Source: Gammaproteobacteria bacterium
Lineage (GTDB): Bacteria > Pseudomonadota > Gammaproteobacteria > Xanthomonadales > Wenzhouxiangellaceae
NCBI GenBank assembly: GCA_003560975.1
Contig: PWJA01000153.1
Location: 1-55,202, forward strand
Direction: 5' to 3'
DNA length: 55,202 nt
This document shows positions 9,165 to 17,074 of the stretch, piece after piece (positions within the stretch are counted from its first letter, which is position 1; every line of letters begins with the position of its first letter). Made by a program: the position numbers and the translations under genes. Below the pieces are notes generated by a model that was not told the DNA's origin, searched no databases, and was given only the letters and a program-made list of their open reading frames with translations.

Positions 9165-9217
9165 CCCGGCAGTCCACTGGATTGCCGGATGAATTGCGTA
9201 CCCCTGGGTATGCAGTC

Positions 9218-10831
9218 TCACCCCGGATCGCTCGACACCCGCGCCGGCCGGGCCAGGTGCCGAGGCCGCACGCCCAGCATGACCAGCACCAGGCCGTAGA
9301 CGAGCGCGCCGGTGAGCACGGCGCCGGCCAGCCAGCCGGCACGTCCGGCCGGCCCGAGCGCGGCCAGGTCCTGCGTTTCCGGGATCCCGACAGCCACCAC
9401 CAGGGCCATGGCCAGGCAGCCGAAGAGCACCTGACCGATGCGCTTGAGCGGCACCACCGGGGCCAGGCCAGCCGGGCGCAGATTGCGCCACAGCAGCACG
9501 GCATTGAGCCAGCCGGACGCGCTCGAGGCCAGGGCAAGGGCCGCGTGAGCGCCCGGATGCGCCGCCAGCGTGGCGAACAAACCGGCCCCGAAATCGCCGC
9601 CGGCCAGGTGCCAGGTCAGGAGCAGCACGAACACCACGTTCAAAACCATGTTCACGGCCAGCGCCGTGATCGCGATCCGCACCGGCGTGCGCGTGTCCTG
9701 GCGCGAGAAAAAGGCCGGGGCCAGGATTTTCACGCCGATGAAAGCCGGCAGCCCGAGGCAGTAGGCAACCAGCGCCACCGAGGCCATGCGGACATCCGCG
9801 AGATCAAACGCACCGTACTGGAACAGCGTGACCGTGACCGGCTCTGCCAGCACGGCAAGACCCACCGCCGACGGCACACCAATCAGGATTCCCAGCAGCA
9901 GCGCCCACTCCAGCGTCGCCCGGAACCCGACCGCGGCGCCGCGCGCGTGCAGACTGGCCAGGCTGGGCAGAATGACGGTCGACAAGGCCACGCCGAACAG
10001 GCCCAGCGGAAACTCCATCAGTCGATCCGCGTAGTACAACCAGCTGAGACTGCCGGAGATCAGCAAGGAGGCGATCAGCACGTCCAGCAGCAGGCTGATC
10101 TGGGCCACCGACGAGCCAAACAAGGTGGGCACCATCAGGCGCAGGATGCGGCGGACGCCCGGGTGGGAAAAATCGGGCCAGGGACGCGGTAACACTCCAT
10201 GCCTGGCCAGGGCGGGCAACTGCACGCCCAGCTGCAGCACGCCGGCGACCAGGACCCCCCAGGCGAGCGCTTTCACCGGCTCGGCAAAGTAGCCGCTGAA
10301 GCCCACCGCCGCCGTGATCATGGCCAGGTTGAGCAGTGCCGGGGTCAGGGCCGGTAGCGCGAAACGACCCAGGGTATTGAGGATGCCGCCGGCCAGCGCG
10401 GTCAGGGCGATGAACAACAGGTAGGGGAAGGTCACCCTGAGCATTTCGCTGGCCAGGGCCAGCTGCTCGGGATCGGCGATGAATCCGGGCGCGAAGATCC
10501 TGACCAGCCAGGGTGCAGCGAGCATACCGAGCGCGGTAATAACCAGTAATACCGAAAGCAGGGCGCCGGTCGTCGCGTCGATCAGGCCCTTGAGCTCGGC
10601 CGCATCGCCGCGCTCCCGGTACTCCGCCAGGACCGGCACGAAGGCCAGCGAGAATGCGCCTTCGGCGAACAGCCGGCGCAGGAAATTGGGAATCTTGAAG
10701 GCGACGAAAAAGGCATCGGTGGCCGCGCTGGCGCCAAACCAGCGGGCCAGGACGACATCCCGCGCGAACCCCAGAATGCGGGAAATCAGCGTCATCGAGC
10801 CGAAATTGACAGTCGAGCGCAGGAGGCTCAT
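9218..10831 (-). CDS. murJ: Lipid II flippase MurJ
   Basis: MurJ moves lipid II across the inner membrane for peptidoglycan synthesis. The 537-residue MVF/MOP-family protein has about 14 membrane segments and starts with the family signature MSLLRSTVNFGSMTLISRILGFARD. Functional charged residues of the cavity lie in LGFARDVVLARWFGASAATDAF. ATG 10831 was chosen over the track start at 10900. It is transcribed away from rpsT, a conserved pairing. Confidence 0.97.
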   Translation of the reverse strand: MSLLRSTVNFGSMTLISRILGFARDVVLARWFGASAATDAFFVAFKIPNFLRRLFAEGAFSLAFVPVLAEYRERGDAAELKGLIDATTGALLSVLLVITALGMLAAPWLVRIFAPGFIADPEQLALASEMLRVTFPYLLFIALTALAGGILNTLGRFALPALTPALLNLAMITAAVGFSGYFAEPVKALAWGVLVAGVLQLGVQLPALARHGVLPRPWPDFSHPGVRRILRLMVPTLFGSSVAQISLLLDVLIASLLISGSLSWLYYADRLMEFPLGLFGVALSTVILPSLASLHARGAAVGFRATLEWALLLGILIGVPSAVGLAVLAEPVTVTLFQYGAFDLADVRMASVALVAYCLGLPAFIGVKILAPAFFSRQDTRTPVRIAITALAVNMVLNVVFVLLLTWHLAGGDFGAGLFATLAAHPGAHAALALASSASGWLNAVLLWRNLRPAGLAPVVPLKRIGQVLFGCLAMALVVAVGIPETQDLAALGPAGRAGWLAGAVLTGALVYGLVLVMLGVRPRHLARPARVSSDPG

Positions 10832-10872
10832 GCGATCCTTCCGGGTCCGAAACCCTCGAACGCGCAATCTGC

Positions 10873-10901
10873 TTGACTCGATCCCGTTTCCATTCCACAA
10901 T
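10873..10901 (+). promoter_or_regulatory. Promoter of rpsT
   Basis: TTGACT, 17 nt, CACAAT on the plus strand gives near-consensus spacing. The -10 ends 45 nt before the rpsT GTG start. The form matches the tRNA-tuf promoter found at 540-568, with the same -35 hexamer. Confidence 0.6.
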
Positions 10902-10946
10902 ACCCGGCTTATCTTTCTTACACCAGACCAACTTCAGGAGTAATAC

Positions 10947-11213
10947 GTGGCCAATAGCGTCTCCGCCCGCAAAAGGGCTCGCCAGGCCGAGCGACATCGC
11001 CAGCGAAATGCAGCACTGCGCTCTCATGTTCGCACCAAAATCAAGAAGGTGCTGCGGGCCATCGAGTCCGGCGACAAGACCGCCGCCGAAGCCGCTTTCC
11101 AGGCGGCCGTACCAGCCATCGACCGTTCCGTTTCGCAGGGCATTATGCACGCCAACAAGGCAGCCCGGCACAAATCGCGCCTCAACCAGCACGTGCGCGG
11201 CATGGGCGCCTGA
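10947..11213 (+). CDS. rpsT: 30S ribosomal protein S20
   Basis: The 88-residue, strongly basic product begins MANSVSARKRARQAERHRQRN and contains SRLNQHV near its end, typical of S20, a 16S-rRNA-binding assembly protein. The start is GTG with AGGAG 6 nt upstream, so a rare start codon with a strong ribosome site. S20 is known in E. coli to start with UUG and to be regulated at translation. It diverges from murJ. Confidence 0.97.
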   Translation: MANSVSARKRARQAERHRQRNAALRSHVRTKIKKVLRAIESGDKTAAEAAFQAAVPAIDRSVSQGIMHANKAARHKSRLNQHVRGMGA

Positions 11214-11260
11214 CCCGGCCGGGCACTATGCAGGCTGGTTCAAACCCGAGGCGGCCGTCC

Positions 11261-11683
11261 ATGGCTCGATGCATACTGACCGGGGTTGATGGCTCAGCCC
11301 AGGCGGAAAAGGCGTTTCGATTTGCGCTCGATCTGGCTCGATGGTCGGGCGCGGAACTGCACCTCTGTGCTGCCGTCTACAGCGCCGAGATCGAACTGGC
11401 AGAACCTTCCGACAGAGAGGCCCTGACCGACGGCGTTCGCCGCCGAATGCAGGCGCACCTTGAGCACATGCTCGATCTGGCCGGCACCGCAAACCTGACC
11501 CCCACCCCCCACCTGCTCGAGGGCCATCCGGTCGAAGAACTGCTCGATCTGGCCGGACGGATCAAAGCCGATCACATCGTGGTCGGTCACCGCAGCAAGG
11601 GGATGTTCGAACGCCTGTTGATGGGCTCGGTCGCCAAACGGGTGGTCGATTTTGCCCGCTGCACGGTAACGGTAGTGCGTTGA
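11261..11683 (+). CDS. Universal stress protein (UspA family)
   Basis: The 140-residue product is a single Usp domain. It opens with MARCILTGVDGSAQAEKAF and ends with the nucleotide-binding region HIVVGHRSKGMFERLLMGSVAKRVV...CTVTVVR. The family's G-x2-G-x9-G(S/T) signature is only partly kept, because the second glycine of GHRS is serine. Such proteins support stress survival by unknown means. ATG 11261 was chosen; the track start lies at 11228. It follows rpsT by 47 nt and may be read through from it. Confidence 0.9.
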   Translation: MARCILTGVDGSAQAEKAFRFALDLARWSGAELHLCAAVYSAEIELAEPSDREALTDGVRRRMQAHLEHMLDLAGTANLTPTPHLLEGHPVEELLDLAGRIKADHIVVGHRSKGMFERLLMGSVAKRVVDFARCTVTVVR

Positions 11684-11767
11684 TGCCGGCTCGTTGACAC
11701 GGCAACCCTGCCGCAGCCCACTTCCCCATCACGATCCCTGGCGCGCACCGCGCTGACTAGCGGGCCA

Positions 11768-12421
11768 CTAGCCCCGATACCGACGCAGGAGAATTTCCAC
11801 CCGTCGAACGTACTCGCGTGTCTCCGCGAACGGCGGCACGCCCTGATGCCTGCGAACCGCATTCTCGCCGGCGTTGTAGGCCGCGAGCACCCGGGTCAGG
11901 TCCTGGTCGAATTCAGCCAGCAGCCAGGCCAGGTAGGCCACGCCCCCGGTGATGTTGTCGACCGGGTCGAACGGGTTGACGACACCGAATCGTCGTGCCG
12001 TGTCCGGCATCAGCTGCATCAGGCCCTGGGCACCGGCATGCGAGACCGCGTCCGGCTGGAACCAGGATTCGGCGTGGACCACGGCCCGAACCAGGGCCGG
12101 ATCGACGCCGAACACATCGCTTGCCGCATTGATCTCGGCCTCGAAACTGCCGTTGAACAAGGGGGTTTTCTCCCAGTCCACGCCGGTCCGGCAGGTTCCG
12201 AAACAGCCCAGATTCCGGACCCGATAGCGGCTGGTATCGGGCTTGCGGTCGGTGAACACGGTGATTCCGTTTTCGTCCACGTAGGTGTACACCTGAGCTC
12301 GAACCGGTTCGACCCAGGCCAGCAGCGCCATCAGCACGGCCAGGAGGCCGCAAGATAACGCGCCGACGAGTCGCGTCGGCACCCTGACGCTGCGCGATAC
12401 CCGGGGAGCGACGGGGGTCAC
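11768..12421 (-). CDS. Secreted lytic transglycosylase (Slt domain, DUF4124 N-terminus)
   Basis: After a long signal segment ending PVRAQ, a DUF4124 stretch (VYTYVDENGITVFTDRKPD) is followed by a soluble lytic transglycosylase domain. The catalytic glutamate is in VVHAESWFQPDAVSHAGAQGLMQLMP, and AYNAGENAVRRH is the usual second motif. It should cleave peptidoglycan glycan strands in the periplasm. I choose GTG 12421, whose first base is shared with the SDR stop codon (TAGTG), behind a GGGGGG tract. The 12499 start would overlap the SDR gene by 79 nt. The product is 217 residues. Confidence 0.9.
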   Translation of the reverse strand: MTPVAPRVSRSVRVPTRLVGALSCGLLAVLMALLAWVEPVRAQVYTYVDENGITVFTDRKPDTSRYRVRNLGCFGTCRTGVDWEKTPLFNGSFEAEINAASDVFGVDPALVRAVVHAESWFQPDAVSHAGAQGLMQLMPDTARRFGVVNPFDPVDNITGGVAYLAWLLAEFDQDLTRVLAAYNAGENAVRRHQGVPPFAETREYVRRVEILLRRYRG

Positions 12422-13176
12422 TAGAACCCCCCGGTCACCGACAGACCGCCGTCGGCGGTGATGACCTGACCGGAAAGCCAGCCGGAATCCTCGCCGCACA
12501 GAAAGGCGATGACGCGGGCGATGTCGTCGGGCTCGGCCAGTCTTCGCAGCGGCGTCGTGGTTTCGAAGTACCGCACCATGCGCTCATCGTCGAGCAGAGC
12601 GCGAGCGAAATCGGTCTTGACCAGGCCGGGTGCGACGGCATTGACCCGGATTCCATCGCCGCCCAGTTCCAGGGCGAGATTGCGGACCAGCTGGTTTTCG
12701 GCGGCCTTGGACATCCCGTAGACGCCGATCAGGCGGTTGCCGAACAAGCCGGCGATCGAGGACACCAGGACCACCGCTCCGCCGCCGGCCGCCTTCAGAT
12801 GCGGTCGGGCCAGGTGGGCCAGACGCATGGCGCTGTAGACGTTGTTGCGCATGATCAGGTCGAAGGCTTTCTGATCGACCTGATCGGACGGCCCGTAGAC
12901 CGGGTTGCTGGCCGCATTCATGACCACGGCATCGAGCCGACCAAAGTGATCCACCGCCTCGCCGATCAGCCCGTCGAGCTGCTCCTCGTGGCCGATGTGG
13001 CAGGCCACCGCATGCGCTTGGCCGCCACGCTGGCGAATGGCTTCGGCGACCGGCTCCGCGGTTTCCCTGCTGCGGCTGGAAACCACGACGCGATAGCCCC
13101 GCAGGCTCATCAGCTCGGCGGCGGCACGACCGATGCCCCGCGACGATCCGGTGATGATGACGACAGGCTGACTCAC
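12421..13176 (-). CDS. Short-chain dehydrogenase/reductase
   Basis: A complete 251-residue classical SDR: the NAD(P)-binding TGSSRGIG (residues 10-17), the NAAS stretch, catalytic serine in LVSSIAG, and the YGMSK catalytic Tyr/Lys pair. The C-terminus GQVITADGGLSVTGGF is FabG-like. The substrate cannot be told. The GTG start has AGGAGGG 4 nt upstream, a very strong site. It is fused end-to-start with the lytic transglycosylase, so they are translated from one mRNA. Confidence 0.88.
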   Translation of the reverse strand: MSQPVVIITGSSRGIGRAAAELMSLRGYRVVVSSRSRETAEPVAEAIRQRGGQAHAVACHIGHEEQLDGLIGEAVDHFGRLDAVVMNAASNPVYGPSDQVDQKAFDLIMRNNVYSAMRLAHLARPHLKAAGGGAVVLVSSIAGLFGNRLIGVYGMSKAAENQLVRNLALELGGDGIRVNAVAPGLVKTDFARALLDDERMVRYFETTTPLRRLAEPDDIARVIAFLCGEDSGWLSGQVITADGGLSVTGGF

Positions 13177-13230
13177 AGACCCTCCTAAAAAATAAGATAG
13201 TACAACGGACCGGCCGGCGGTCCGGGTCGA

Positions 13231-13944
13231 TCAGGCCAGGGTCACCAGATCGTGCGGCTCCAGGTGAGACACGCAGTTGATTCGCTCGAGCCGCCAGCTC
13301 GCCCCGGCGTCCAGACTCAACTCGGTTACCGACGCATTGTACAGGCTGACGTTGAGTTCGCGCTGCCAGGCCAGGCCCCGGCCCAGCAGGTCGGACACGA
13401 TCGTGCTGATGATCCCGGCCGACGTCACCACGACCACGTTTCTGCCCTGCTGCAGTTCCTGCTTCCACGCGTTCACCGGCGCCAGTGCCCTGACCCGGAA
13501 AGCAGCCCAGGTGCCGTTGGCTGCATCGACCAGCCGGCCGCTTTGCCAATGATCCAGAACGTTCGGAAACCAGGCCAGAAAGGTCTCCAGAAAGGCGACC
13601 GGGTCGGCGAAGGCGTGCTGCTCGGGAACCTCGAGGCGCAGCTCCGACGCCTGGGCCAGGGCGCTTTGCATGAGCTGGTCGACGCGGTATTCGTTCAGCT
13701 TGGGATCGATGAACGCCGCCCCGTTTACCTCGAGCGATTCCAGGGTCTGCCGGTGGCGCCGCAGCGATCCACTCCAGGCCGCCCAGCCCACCTCCAGCTC
13801 CGCCCCCAGCCGCTCGCCAAGTAGCGTGCTCTGGCGCCGCCCGGATTCCGACAGGCGATCGTAATCCTCGGTGCCGAGCATGCCCTGACCGTGTCGAAGC
13901 AGAAGCAGGCGCCCGGACGCGTCCAGATCATCCCGGGTCGACAT
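13231..13944 (-). CDS. Histidine phosphatase family protein (phosphoglycerate mutase-like)
   Basis: The 237-residue product carries the phosphohistidine motif LLLLRHGQG near the N-terminus and a second histidine-region motif VVVVTSAGIISTIV, where the usual GH is replaced by SAG. It belongs to the phosphoglycerate-mutase/SixA clan, but a glycolytic role is unlikely. ATG 13944 (MSTRDDLDASG) was chosen; the track ORF start at 14391 runs through msrA. It lies 5 nt after msrA in the same direction. Confidence 0.82.
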   Translation of the reverse strand: MSTRDDLDASGRLLLLRHGQGMLGTEDYDRLSESGRRQSTLLGERLGAELEVGWAAWSGSLRRHRQTLESLEVNGAAFIDPKLNEYRVDQLMQSALAQASELRLEVPEQHAFADPVAFLETFLAWFPNVLDHWQSGRLVDAANGTWAAFRVRALAPVNAWKQELQQGRNVVVVTSAGIISTIVSDLLGRGLAWQRELNVSLYNASVTELSLDAGASWRLERINCVSHLEPHDLVTLA

Positions 13945-13949
13945 GGATG

Positions 13950-14420
13950 TCAGAGCGAACAGCTTGCGCCGCGACGAGCCAGGTACTGCTGGTGGTAGTC
14001 CTCGGCTTTCCAGAAGGTCTGGGCCGGCTCGATCCGGGTCGCGATCGGGCGCGGAAAGCGCCCGGACGCGTCCATCTCGGCCCGGACCTGCTCGGCGATT
14101 TCGGTCTGGCGCGGGTCGTGGCTGAAAATGACCGAACGGTACTGGCTGCCCGTGTCCGGACCCTGACGATCGACCTGGGTCGGATCGTGCATGGCAAAAA
14201 ACGCCCTGACCAGGCGCGAATAATCGCATTGCTCCGGGTCGTAGACGACCTGAACCACCTCGACGTGGCCGGTCGTGTCGGTACAGACCTGTTCGTAGCT
14301 TGGCTGGTCGACGTGACCGCCCATGTAGCCTACGGCGGCGTCGATGACGCCGGGCACGTCTCGAAAGCGCGCCTCCACTCCCCAGAAACAACCGGCCCCG
14401 AACGTGGCTTGATGACTCAT
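13950..14420 (-). CDS. msrA: Peptide-methionine (S)-S-oxide reductase
   Basis: MsrA reduces methionine S-sulfoxide in oxidised proteins. The 156-residue product has the catalytic GAGCFWGVEARF motif with nucleophile Cys about residue 11, GYMGGHVDQPSYEQVCTDTTGHVEVV and the C-terminal ARRGASCSL with a resolving Cys. ATG 14420 (MSHQATFG) was chosen over 14450. It is cotranscribed with the histidine phosphatase. A possible -10 (TATGAT, 14450-14455) is on the same strand. Confidence 0.95.
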   Translation of the reverse strand: MSHQATFGAGCFWGVEARFRDVPGVIDAAVGYMGGHVDQPSYEQVCTDTTGHVEVVQVVYDPEQCDYSRLVRAFFAMHDPTQVDRQGPDTGSQYRSVIFSHDPRQTEIAEQVRAEMDASGRFPRPIATRIEPAQTFWKAEDYHQQYLARRGASCSL

Positions 14421-14525
14421 GTTTCGATCTCGATCATTTGACTGCGGCAATCATACTAGAGCGCCATGGCCATCAAGCGAACATCTCTTGTACGCTGTCA
14501 GGATGACAGACCGGACGGAACCTGA

Positions 14526-15965
14526 ATGACCGACACCTTTCTCTGGCACGACTATGAAACCTTCGGGGCCGACCCACGGCGAGACCGACCGGCGCAGTTC
14601 GCCGCGCTGCGCACCAATACCGATCTCGAACCGATCGAAGCGCCGCTGGTCGTCTACTGCCAGCCCGGCGAAGACATGCTGCCCCAGCCTGCCGCGTGCA
14701 TGATCACCGGGATCACACCCCAGCTGGCCCGCCAGCGCGGTGTTGTCGAGCATGAGTTCGCCGGAATGGTCTTCGAAGCAATGAGCCGCCCCGGCACCTG
14801 CAGCGTCGGCTACAACAATTTCCGCTTCGACGACGAAGTCAGCCGGCATCTGTTCTGGCGCAATTTCTTCGATCCCTACGCGCGCGAATTTGCCAACGGA
14901 AACAGCCGTTTTGACCTGATCGACCTGACCCGCCTCACGCGCGCCCTGCGTCCGGCCGGACTGCAGTGGCCGGATCGGGAAGACGGCACCCCCAGCTTTC
15001 GGCTCGAGGATCTGGCTCAGGCCAACGGCATGGACACCAGCCGCGCCCACGACGCCCTGGCCGACGTGGAAGCGACGCTGGGACTGGCCCGGCTGATCCG
15101 GTCGGCCCAGCCGCGCTTGTGGCAATGGGCGCTGGGACTGCGCGAGCGTCACCAGGTCGATCGCCTGCTGCGCTCGGGCCAGCCGTTGCTCCACGCCTCC
15201 GCCCGGCTGCCGGCCCAGTGGTGCGCCACCGCTCCCATACTGCCGCTCGGCCAACACCCGCAGATACGATCCCAGTGGGTGGTCTGGAATCTGCGTGAAA
15301 ACCCGGCCCCCTTTCTCGATCTGGACCCGGACGAGCTGGCCGATCTGTTGTGGACGCCGGCGGCCGATCTTCCGCCGGGCCACCAGCGTTTGCCGGTCAA
15401 GCTGATTCGCAGCAATCGCTGTCCAATGCTCTCCCCGATGAACGTCCTGGACGCTGGCGCGGCCGATCGCCTGGCTATGGACCCTGGCGACATCCGTCGA
15501 CATGCGCAACGCATCGACGAGGCTGCGGACTTTCGCGATCGATTGTTGCGGCTGTTCGGGCAGGATCGAGCGCGCTCGACGTCCGACCCCGAAATCGACT
15601 TGTACAGCGGCTTCACCCCGCGAACCGATCAAGCCGTGCGCGATCGTGTTCGAACCCTCACGGGCGCGGATCTGGCCGCGCTGGGCAAGCCTTTCAGCGA
15701 CGAACGGCTCAATACCCTGCTGTTTCGCTACCGCGCGCGCGGCTGGCCGGAAAGCCTGGATGAAACCGAAAAGGCGCGCTGGGCCGAGTACCGCCGACGC
15801 CGTCTCATCGACGACCCGGATCTGGCCAGCATCCGCCTGCACGACTACCAGGCCGAAGTCAGCCGGCTGCTGAGCGAGCATCCCGAAAAGCGCTCGCTGC
15901 TGGAGGACCTGATGCGCTGGCCCGATGAAATCGGCTGCCCGATGGCGGCGACGAACATTCAATGA
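14526..15965 (+). CDS. sbcB: Exodeoxyribonuclease I
   Basis: SbcB is a 3'-5' exonuclease on single-stranded DNA, acting in repair and recombination. The N-terminal DEDDh domain is complete: HDYETFGADPRRDRPAQFA supplies the first Asp/Glu, YNNFRFDDEVSRH the second Asp, and AHDALADVEATLGLARL the His/Asp pair. SH3-like and helical extension regions follow, with ENPAPFLDLDP and GFTPRTDQ typical of the family. The length of 479 residues is normal. It runs alone on the plus strand towards the DnaA-box region. Confidence 0.96.
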   Translation: MTDTFLWHDYETFGADPRRDRPAQFAALRTNTDLEPIEAPLVVYCQPGEDMLPQPAACMITGITPQLARQRGVVEHEFAGMVFEAMSRPGTCSVGYNNFRFDDEVSRHLFWRNFFDPYAREFANGNSRFDLIDLTRLTRALRPAGLQWPDREDGTPSFRLEDLAQANGMDTSRAHDALADVEATLGLARLIRSAQPRLWQWALGLRERHQVDRLLRSGQPLLHASARLPAQWCATAPILPLGQHPQIRSQWVVWNLRENPAPFLDLDPDELADLLWTPAADLPPGHQRLPVKLIRSNRCPMLSPMNVLDAGAADRLAMDPGDIRRHAQRIDEAADFRDRLLRLFGQDRARSTSDPEIDLYSGFTPRTDQAVRDRVRTLTGADLAALGKPFSDERLNTLLFRYRARGWPESLDETEKARWAEYRRRRLIDDPDLASIRLHDYQAEVSRLLSEHPEKRSLLEDLMRWPDEIGCPMAATNIQ

Positions 15966-16000
15966 GTTGGCGGCGAATGATGAAGTAGTTATTCGGGTTG

Positions 16001-16009
16001 TTATGCACA
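16001..16009 (+). promoter_or_regulatory. Consensus DnaA box (TTATGCACA)
   Basis: TTATGCACA matches the consensus TTWTNCACA in full. It lies 36 nt after sbcB in the convergent gap that also holds the AT-rich tract and the inverted DnaA-box palindrome. A single match could be chance, so its weight comes from the neighbours. Confidence 0.5.
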
Positions 16010-16076
16010 ACTGCCTGATTCCGGAATTGACACTTTCATGACGCCGGCTATCGCTGCTCAATCCTCCCCTGTCAAC

Positions 16077-16120
16077 TATCAAATATATGATTATATTGAC
16101 TTTTTAATTACTGTATAAAG
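16077..16120. other. AT-rich tract with an IHF-like site
   Basis: In 16081-16120 only 6 of 40 bases are G or C, in sharp contrast to the GC-rich surroundings. It includes TATCAAATATATG, one mismatch from the IHF consensus WATCAANNNNTTR. It lies between two convergent genes, so it is not an obvious promoter. It could be a DNA-unwinding or protein-bending element. Confidence 0.5.
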
Positions 16121-16176
16121 AATGACCAATTGGGCGAAGGACTGATAACTCCCCTCTCCCCGCGGGCCTGTTCACA

Positions 16177-16205
16177 GGCTTATCCACAGCTTTTGTGGAT
16201 AAGCC
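16177..16205. repeat. Palindrome of two inverted perfect DnaA boxes
   Basis: GGCTTATCCACA, 5 nt, TGTGGATAAGCC: a perfect 12-bp inverted repeat. Each arm contains the strongest DnaA box TTATCCACA (16180-16188 and 16194-16202). There is no T-run on either side, so it is a poor intrinsic terminator. It ends 19 nt from the stop of the small reverse-strand gene. Best read as a DnaA-binding site, function unknown. Confidence 0.7.
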
Positions 16206-16223
16206 GGCCACGCGCCCTTCTTC

Positions 16224-16496
16224 CTAGTGGGCCATGCCTTCCAGGGGCAGCTGCGCCGCCTCCGATCCATCGTTCCGTTCAAGGAGTTCGACCGTCGCGG
16301 AGCGACCACCGCGCAGCGATCGCTTGAGCAGGCGATCGCTGCGCGGTGAGACGAACTCGACAACGCTGCCGTCGTCGAAGCGCAACATCAGAACGACCGG
16401 GGGCTCGCCGGCCTTGCCGGGGCGCGCGATCACGCCGCTGATCGTTCGACCGACGATCTCCTCGCGAAACTGGCGCGGACTGGCAGTGGTTGTCAT
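16224..16496 (-). CDS. Small hypothetical protein
   Basis: A 90-residue soluble product I do not recognise. It begins MTTTASPRQFREEIVGRTISG and has alternating hydrophobic residues (PVVLMLRFDDGSVVEFVSPR) suggestive of a small beta-barrel or sheet, then a basic patch KRSLRGGRS. There is no signal peptide or membrane segment. The start at 16496 has AGGAGA 7 nt upstream, which argues that it is real. It ends 19 nt before the DnaA-box palindrome and is divergent from the ComEA-like gene. Confidence 0.7.
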   Translation of the reverse strand: MTTTASPRQFREEIVGRTISGVIARPGKAGEPPVVLMLRFDDGSVVEFVSPRSDRLLKRSLRGGRSATVELLERNDGSEAAQLPLEGMAH

Positions 16497-16726
16497 GAGA
16501 AATCTCCTACAGGTCTGGATGGACGACACCCGTATTGAAACAGGTCGATTTCTCAAAACCTGATAAGCCGAAAACCACGTCGAACCAGAGGATCAATCGC
16601 ACGGATCGCCGCGGCGTTTGGCGACTGCGCGGACCCGGCAGCCCTGTTTAGTCTTTGTCCTGTCGCCGAAAAGCCATTCGGCGTCAACTCAAACAATCCA
16701 GACTCACACCTTTGGAGGAAATCGAC

Positions 16727-17008
16727 ATGATCAACAAAACCATCGCCGCTCTGTTCTTCGCTCTCGCCCTGGCCGGCATGGCCATGGCCGAGCAGGCCCC
16801 GGTCAACATCAACACGGCAACGGCCGAGGAGTTGGCCGACGGCTTGACCGGGGTCGGTCACGCCCGGGCCGAGGCCATCGTCGCCTATCGCGAGGAAAAC
16901 GGGCCGTTCACCCACATCGACGAGCTGGTCAACGTCAGCGGTGTCGGTCTGGCGACCGTCGACCGCAACCGCGACCGCATCGCGCTCGAGGATTCCCCTG
17001 GAGAGTGA
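16727..17008 (+). CDS. Secreted helix-hairpin-helix protein, ComEA-like
   Basis: The 93-residue product has a signal peptide ([21 protein letters not shown]) and a mature ComEA-type HhH region: [40 protein letters not shown]. HhH repeats bind DNA without sequence specificity. In competent bacteria ComEA pulls incoming DNA into the periplasm, but such short proteins also occur in species not shown to be competent. GGAGG lies 8 nt upstream of ATG 16727. It is a single gene followed by a hairpin. Confidence 0.88.
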   Translation: [93 protein letters not shown]

Positions 17009-17028
17009 CCGACCGCAAGACCGGTATC

Positions 17029-17060
17029 CGGAGCCACCGACCCTCTTGCCGGTGGCTCCG
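17029..17060. terminator. Hairpin between convergent genes
   Basis: CGGAGCCACCG, 10 nt, CGGTGGCTCCG: a perfect 11-bp stem midway between the ComEA-like gene and the convergent DUF1684 gene. There is no T-run on either side, so it may stop transcription weakly in both directions or protect mRNA 3' ends. Confidence 0.5.
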
Positions 17061-17074
17061 ATATCGTCCGCGAA

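Noticed and set aside
13231-14391. Long form of the histidine phosphatase ORF
   Set aside because: The first 149 codons are msrA read in another frame. The real start is ATG 13944.
16177-16205. Palindrome as an ordinary intrinsic terminator
   Set aside because: There is no T-run on either strand after the stem, and both arms are exact DnaA boxes. A terminator role is not excluded but is the weaker reading.
15966-16223. Calling this gap the chromosomal oriC
   Set aside because: Only two perfect boxes, one consensus box and weak partial matches are seen. dnaA, dnaN, rpmH and gidA are absent. Evidence is not enough for an origin call.
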